In this document: one piece after another, positions 5,399 through 8,909 of the stretch
How positions within the stretch are numbered: the first letter of the stretch is position 1
Layout of the letters: every line of letters starts with the position of its first letter
From: Alphaproteobacteria bacterium
GTDB taxonomy: Bacteria; Pseudomonadota; Alphaproteobacteria; Micropepsales; Micropepsaceae
Reading direction: 5' to 3'
Length of the DNA stretch: 8,909 nt
Assembly (NCBI GenBank): GCA_026400305.1
Contig: JAPLPI010000083.1
Location: 1 to 8,909 of the forward strand
Program-made: the position numbers and the translations under genes
The notes under the pieces: model-generated
Told to the model about the DNA's origin: nothing
The model's input: the letters and a program-made list of their open reading frames with translations, nothing else
The model's database searches: none

Positions 5399-5854
5399 AT
5401 GATCAAGCAGCTGCTTCTGGCATCGGCATTTCTCAGCGCCATCACGCCGGCCTTCGCCGCCGCCACTATCGATCCCAAGAATGCCATTGCGCTGGCCCCC
5501 GACCAGATACAGTGGACCAAGGGTGAAGCCAGCGACCAGGCCTGGCCGATCGGCGACAAGGACAAGCCCGGTCCTTGCCTGGAGCTGATCAAGTGGCATC
5601 CGAACCACTTCAGCCATCCGCACTATCACAACCATGCGCGCTATGCGGTGGTGATCGAAGGCACGTGGTGGGTTTCCACCAGCACGACCTATGACCCGGC
5701 CAATCTCACTGTTCCCTACCCAAAGGGTTCGGTGCTAACCGATCTGGTCAAGGGCACGCATTATGACGGCGCCAAGCCGGAGACCGGCGATGCCACCATC
5801 GCCATCTTCATGGACTGCCCGCTCGACGCAGTCAGCACCGAGGTCAAGAAGTAG
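5399..5854 (+). CDS. Secreted single-domain cupin protein
   Basis: The 151-residue protein has a Sec signal peptide (MIKQLLLASA onward, cut likely after AFA at 18-20). A cupin domain follows with a His-rich metal site, HPHYHNHARY (73-82), and a later His at 121 (KGTHYDGAK). The usual Glu of the HxHx3-4E cupin motif is replaced, with Arg81 at the aligned place. From memory, a subgroup of exported cupins with a GTWW strand and HYDGAK ending shows the same change, so this is likely a family trait and not damage. The W-x-P and KPGP segments (49-59) also fit that subgroup. The ATG is preceded by GGGGAG at 5387-5392 with 6-base spacing. The 3' end overlaps the convergent MFS gene by 11 bases. Function and substrate are unknown. 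Confidence 0.82.
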   Translation: MIKQLLLASAFLSAITPAFAAATIDPKNAIALAPDQIQWTKGEASDQAWPIGDKDKPGPCLELIKWHPNHFSHPHYHNHARYAVVIEGTWWVSTSTTYDPANLTVPYPKGSVLTDLVKGTHYDGAKPETGDATIAIFMDCPLDAVSTEVKK

Positions 5855-7088
5855 CGGGCTGCCGTTTCGCCGGTGCGGGCGCCAGATAGGTGAGGAAGGC
5901 GGACACGATCAGCGCCGCCGCCATCATCAGGAAGGACATACCGGACGAACCGGTATAGCCGTTGAGCATCCCAACACCATACGCGCCGACAAAAGAGCCC
6001 AGCGCGCCCATGCTGTTGATCATGGCGATGGCGCCGCCCGCGACATTGGCCGGCAGGACTTCGGACAGGTACGCAAAGTAAGGGCCATAGGGCGCGTACA
6101 TCATAGCGCCGGCGATGGTCAGCAGCACGAAGCTTGCCCAGAAGTGGGTACTTCCCAGAAGGTAGGAGCCGTAAAAAGCCAGCGCCGCCAGCAGAAAGCA
6201 CGGCCAGACCAGGCTCATGCGCTTGCCGCTGAAGTCCGACCAGGTGGCGACCAAAATTTCCGCGATCACCGCCGCCAGGTACGGAACGGCCGACAGCAGG
6301 CCCACCTCGCCCATGCCCATGTCCGAGGTCTTGAGCATCGAGGGCAGCCAGATCACGAAACCATAAACACCGATGCTCCAGAGGAAATATTGCGCCGCCA
6401 GCAGGATCACGCGCGGGCTCTTGAAGGCCGCGGCATAGTTGGCCATGGGCGCAATGTCGCGCTGCTCCTCCGCCAGCTTGTCTTCAAGCACGATGCGGTC
6501 GGCGGCGGGAAGCCAGGCCGCTTCGCGTGGGCGGTCGGCCACCAGCCGCCACCACACAAAGGCCCACAGGATCGGCGGCAGGCCTTCGATGATGAACATC
6601 CAGCGCCAACCCAGCCCGGCCGCCAGATAGCCCGACAGCAGCGACATCCAGAGCATGGTTGCGGGATTGCCCAGCACCAAAAAGGCATTGGCGCGGGCGC
6701 GTTCGCTCCTTGTGTACCAGCGCGCCTGCAGGACCAGCATGGCAGGCAGCACCGCGCTCTCTACGATGCCGAGCAGGAAGCGGTCGAGATAAAGCAGGCG
6801 GATGTCGGAAATCAGGCCGGTGGCGCTGGCCAGCGCGCCCCAGCCGATCAGGCCGGCAAAAATCAGCTTCTTGACGCTGTAGCGCTGGGCATAGATGGCG
6901 CCCGGAATCTGGAAGACGAAATAGCCCAGAAAGAACAGCGAGCCCAGGAGCGAGGATTCGGCGGCGGTGATATGCAGGTCGGCCGCCATGCCTGCCGCGG
7001 CGCCGAAGCTGAAATTGGCGCGGTCCAGGTAAGACAGGCTGTAGCTGACGAAAATGACCGGCAGCAGCATGGTCCAACGACGATTCAA
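5844..7088 (-). CDS. MFS transporter, anion:cation symporter (ACS) type
   Basis: The 414-residue protein has the roughly twelve hydrophobic helices of the major facilitator superfamily. Family clues are YLDRANFSFG in helix 1 (20-29), SSLLGSLFFLGYFVFQIPG (45-63), the loop QRYSVKK (68-74), DRFLLGIVESAVLPA (102-116), LGNP (139-142) and GWRWMFIIEGLPPILWAF (160-177) followed by DRP and a central loop. These match the ACS branch, whose members import organic anions such as sugar acids, tartrate, phthalate or glucarate with protons. The substrate is not readable. It starts at a TTG (7088), chosen because GGGGAG ends 6 bases upstream and the result is a normal N-terminus; an ATG six codons later has no such site. 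It is divergent from the NTF2-like/amidase pair and convergent with the cupin, so it may import products of those exported proteins (inference). Confidence 0.88.
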   Translation of the reverse strand: MNRRWTMLLPVIFVSYSLSYLDRANFSFGAAAGMAADLHITAAESSLLGSLFFLGYFVFQIPGAIYAQRYSVKKLIFAGLIGWGALASATGLISDIRLLYLDRFLLGIVESAVLPAMLVLQARWYTRSERARANAFLVLGNPATMLWMSLLSGYLAAGLGWRWMFIIEGLPPILWAFVWWRLVADRPREAAWLPAADRIVLEDKLAEEQRDIAPMANYAAAFKSPRVILLAAQYFLWSIGVYGFVIWLPSMLKTSDMGMGEVGLLSAVPYLAAVIAEILVATWSDFSGKRMSLVWPCFLLAALAFYGSYLLGSTHFWASFVLLTIAGAMMYAPYGPYFAYLSEVLPANVAGGAIAMINSMGALGSFVGAYGVGMLNGYTGSSGMSFLMMAAALIVSAFLTYLAPAPAKRQPATS

Positions 7089-7094
7089 AGCACT

Positions 7095-7100
7095 CTCCCC
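7095..7100 (-). promoter_or_regulatory. Shine-Dalgarno that fixes the TTG start of the MFS gene
   Basis: GGGGAG on the minus strand is followed by 6 bases and then TTG at 7088-7086. The same GGGGAG-N6 layout precedes the cupin gene at 5399, which supports the non-ATG start. Confidence 0.7.
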
Positions 7101-7148
7101 GGTTGCGGCCCTGTTCGGCCTGCTTTAGCCTTGCCTCATCAACAAGAT

Positions 7149-7154
7149 GGGGGA
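7149..7154 (+). promoter_or_regulatory. Probable ribosome binding site of the NTF2-like gene
   Basis: GGGGGA precedes the ATG at 7159 by 4 bases. The upstream in-frame ATG at 7147 has no purine-rich site before it and would add four residues ahead of the signal peptide, so 7159 is preferred. Confidence 0.5.
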
Positions 7155-7158
7155 CGCT

Positions 7159-7575
7159 ATGCTGAAATTCCTATCCGCCGCAATCCTTGTGGCCATGACC
7201 AGTAGTGTTTGGGCCGGGGCCGACACCAAGGTGCTGGATCACCATGTCGCCAACATGAAGTCGGGCAATCTGGAAGCGGTTCTGTCCGACTATTCGCCCG
7301 ATGCGGTGATCGTGACCCCCGCCGGCGCCTTCTCGCCCGACGGCGTGTTCGTGGGCGCGGAAATCCGCAAACTGTTCACCATCCTGACCGCCAAGGACAA
7401 TCTGCTCGGCAACAAGACCATGCAGACCAAATACCAGAATGCCGGCGCCGACACCTCAATCATGCAGTGGGTGCAGAACAAGAGCACGGCCAAGGAAGTG
7501 TCCGGTTACGATGTGTTCGTGACGCGCGGCGGAAAAGTCGTATTCCAGACTGTGACGATCAACGCCAAGAAGTGA
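7159..7575 (+). CDS. Secreted NTF2-like (SnoaL/DUF4440-type) protein
   Basis: The 138-residue product begins with a Sec signal peptide (MLKFLSAAIL onward, cut likely after VWA at 17-19). The mature part reads as one NTF2-like domain: a first helix with DHHVANMKSGNLEAVLSDY (27-45), then SPDAVIVTPAG (46-56), GAEIRKLF (66-73) and C-terminal beta strands ending VVFQTVTINAKK. This cone-shaped alpha+beta fold is used by small enzymes such as ketosteroid isomerase and by ligand-binding proteins. No catalytic residues can be assigned with confidence. The stop codon overlaps the GTG start of the amidase (GTGA, 7572-7575), so the two are probably translated together. The 70-bp gap to the divergent MFS gene must hold both promoters, but no clear -10/-35 set is visible. 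Confidence 0.8.
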   Translation: MLKFLSAAILVAMTSSVWAGADTKVLDHHVANMKSGNLEAVLSDYSPDAVIVTPAGAFSPDGVFVGAEIRKLFTILTAKDNLLGNKTMQTKYQNAGADTSIMQWVQNKSTAKEVSGYDVFVTRGGKVVFQTVTINAKK

Positions 7576-8909
7576 ACGGCCCCGACCGCCGCACCATATT
7601 GAAGATCACCGGAGGCGCCGCGACCATGCTGGCTTCGACACAGGCATCGGCAGCCCTTCCCGAAATCGTGGCGATGGACGGGCGCAGCCTGTCCGCCGCC
7701 ATCGCGGGCAAGAAGCTGTCCTGCGTCGAGGTGATGACGGCGTATCTGGATCACATCACCGTCTATAACTCCAAGGTCAACGCCATCGTCGCGCTGCAGG
7801 ACCGCGGCGCGTTGCTAGCCCAGGCGCGCGAACGCGACGAACAGCTGGCGCGCGGCCAGGTGATGGGACCGCTGCACGGTTTTCCCCATGCGGTGAAGGA
7901 CCTGATCCCGGTCAAGGGCATCAAGTCCACCTCCGGCTCCCCCATCCTGAAGGATTTCGTGCCCACTCAGGACGCACTGGTGGCCGAACGCATGCGCGCG
8001 GCGGGCGCCATTTTCATCGGCAAGACCAATGTGCCGGAATTCGGCCTGGGCTCGCACACCATCAATCCGGTGTATGGCCCCACCCTGAATTCCTACGACC
8101 TCAGCAAGTCGGCCGGCGGCAGCAGCGGCGGCGCGGCCGTGTCGCTGGCGATGCGGATGCTGCCAGTGGCCGACGGCACCGACTATGGCGGGTCCTTACG
8201 CAACCCCGCAGGCTGGAACAATGTCTTTGGCTTCCGCACCAGCTTCGGCGTGGTGCCGGCAGCGGGCGAGGATGTCTGGCTGCCGTCACAGAGCGTCGCC
8301 GGGCCGATGGCGCGGACAGTGAATGATCTGGCCATGCTGCTGTCGGTGCAGGCTGGTTACGACCAGCGCGCGCCGCTGTCGGATACGGCCAGCGGCCAGC
8401 GCTTTTTGGCGCCGCTGGAAAGCAGCGTGAAAGGCAAGCGCATCGCCTGGCTGGGCGACCTGAAAGGCTTTGCCCCGTATGAAGCAGGCATACTGGACAC
8501 CTGCCGTACCGCGCTCACGATATTTGAATCGCTGGGCTGCGTGGTGGAAGAAGCGGTGCCCGAGCATCCCTTCGAGCCAGTGTGGCAGGCCTTTATCAAA
8601 ATCCGCCAGTGGCAGAGCGGTGGCGGCTTTCGCATTTTCTACAACGATCCGGCCAAGCGCGCATTTTTGAAGCCTGAAGCTATCTGGGAAATCGAACAGG
8701 GCGCTAAGCTGTCGGCGTTCGACATTCTGAACGCCTCGGCGGTGCGCACCTCCTGGTCCAATGCGGTGCAGCGTCTGTTCGCCAAATACGATTATCTGCT
8801 GATGCCGACCGCACAGACATTCCCCTTCGATATCACCGAAACCTGGCCGCGCCAGATCGCGGGCCAGACCATGCAGACCTATCATGAGTGGATGAAGGCG
8901 ATCTGCCTG
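7572..8909 (+). CDS. Tat-exported amidase (amidase signature family), 3' end beyond window
   Basis: The frame runs 446 codons from a GTG without a stop, close to the usual 480-520 residues. Amidase-signature enzymes hydrolyse carboxamides through a Ser-cisSer-Lys triad. All three are present: Lys109 in HAVKDL, cis-Ser184 in SAGGSSGGAA and nucleophile Ser208 in GTDYGGSLRNPA. The 24-residue gap between the two serines equals that in fatty acid amide hydrolase and malonamidase. GAIFIGKTNVPEFG (about 147-160) is also typical. The N-terminus has a twin-arginine signal, DRRTILK (5-11), a weakly hydrophobic stretch and ASA cleavage site near 30, so the folded enzyme is sent to the periplasm. The GTG overlaps the stop of the NTF2-like gene by four bases. 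Substrate is unknown. GatA is unlikely because of the export signal and context. Confidence 0.92.
   Translation, partial: MNGPDRRTILKITGGAATMLASTQASAALPEIVAMDGRSLSAAIAGKKLSCVEVMTAYLDHITVYNSKVNAIVALQDRGALLAQARERDEQLARGQVMGPLHGFPHAVKDLIPVKGIKSTSGSPILKDFVPTQDALVAERMRAAGAIFIGKTNVPEFGLGSHTINPVYGPTLNSYDLSKSAGGSSGGAAVSLAMRMLPVADGTDYGGSLRNPAGWNNVFGFRTSFGVVPAAGEDVWLPSQSVAGPMARTVNDLAMLLSVQAGYDQRAPLSDTASGQRFLAPLESSVKGKRIAWLGDLKGFAPYEAGILDTCRTALTIFESLGCVVEEAVPEHPFEPVWQAFIKIRQWQSGGGFRIFYNDPAKRAFLKPEAIWEIEQGAKLSAFDILNASAVRTSWSNAVQRLFAKYDYLLMPTAQTFPFDITETWPRQIAGQTMQTYHEWMKAICL

Noticed and set aside
7147..7158. Upstream ATG for the NTF2-like gene
   Set aside because: No ribosome site precedes it and it puts extra residues before the signal peptide; the GGGGGA at 7149-7154 serves the ATG at 7159.
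5763..7205. 480-codon plus-strand open frame across the MFS gene
   Set aside because: It is antisense to a clear 414-residue MFS protein, and its product is rich in His, Gln, Arg and Gly without domains, as expected from the opposite strand of a high-GC gene.
8286..8885. 199-codon minus-strand open frame at the right end
   Set aside because: Antisense to the amidase, whose catalytic motifs and Tat signal are in the plus frame.
1..8909. CRISPR array, tRNA, insertion sequence or defence island
   Set aside because: No direct repeat series, cloverleaf, transposase or recognisable defence gene was found on either strand.

Overview
The window is high-GC DNA from an alphaproteobacterium. The best lineage markers are a ChpT-type histidine phosphotransferase (found in the alphaproteobacterial CckA-ChpT-CtrA relay) and an EipA/DUF1134 envelope protein. 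CysQ and SecF fit this. The order cannot be fixed from the sequence; a Rhizomicrobium/Caulobacterales-like soil organism would be a guess. No tRNA, rRNA, CRISPR array, insertion sequence or phage gene was seen.

Layout. (1) 1-1729, minus strand: chpT, then a single-domain response regulator, then a CheR-type methyltransferase running off the left edge. This is a signalling operon tied to cell cycle and motility. The two left-hand genes carry several frame disruptions while the other genes in the window are intact, so 1-890 is either decaying or poorly sequenced. (2) 1730-1799: divergent control region with two near-consensus CtrA-like boxes. (3) 1800-3433, plus strand: cysQ and eipA, with a likely 44-residue membrane peptide on the minus strand between them. 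(4) 3567-4538, minus strand: secF, without secD upstream of it. (5) 4683-8909: an accessory block rich in exported proteins. It holds a secreted double-cupin protein, a secreted single cupin, a minus-strand MFS (ACS-family) transporter, and a secreted NTF2-like protein whose stop overlaps the GTG start of a Tat-exported amidase. The amidase runs off the right edge with its catalytic triad complete.

How it may work together. The left operon would join the CckA-ChpT phosphorelay to a receiver protein and chemoreceptor methylation. cysQ, eipA and secF are housekeeping or envelope genes. The right block looks like a small periplasmic catabolic set: exported metal-binding cupins, an exported amide hydrolase with an NTF2-fold partner, and an organic-anion importer. 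The substrate is unknown and the shared function is inference. I see no convincing new defence or mobile system. The points most worth a second look are the clustered frame damage at the left edge, the CtrA-like boxes, the 44-residue membrane ORF, the duplicated cupin and the NTF2-amidase pair.
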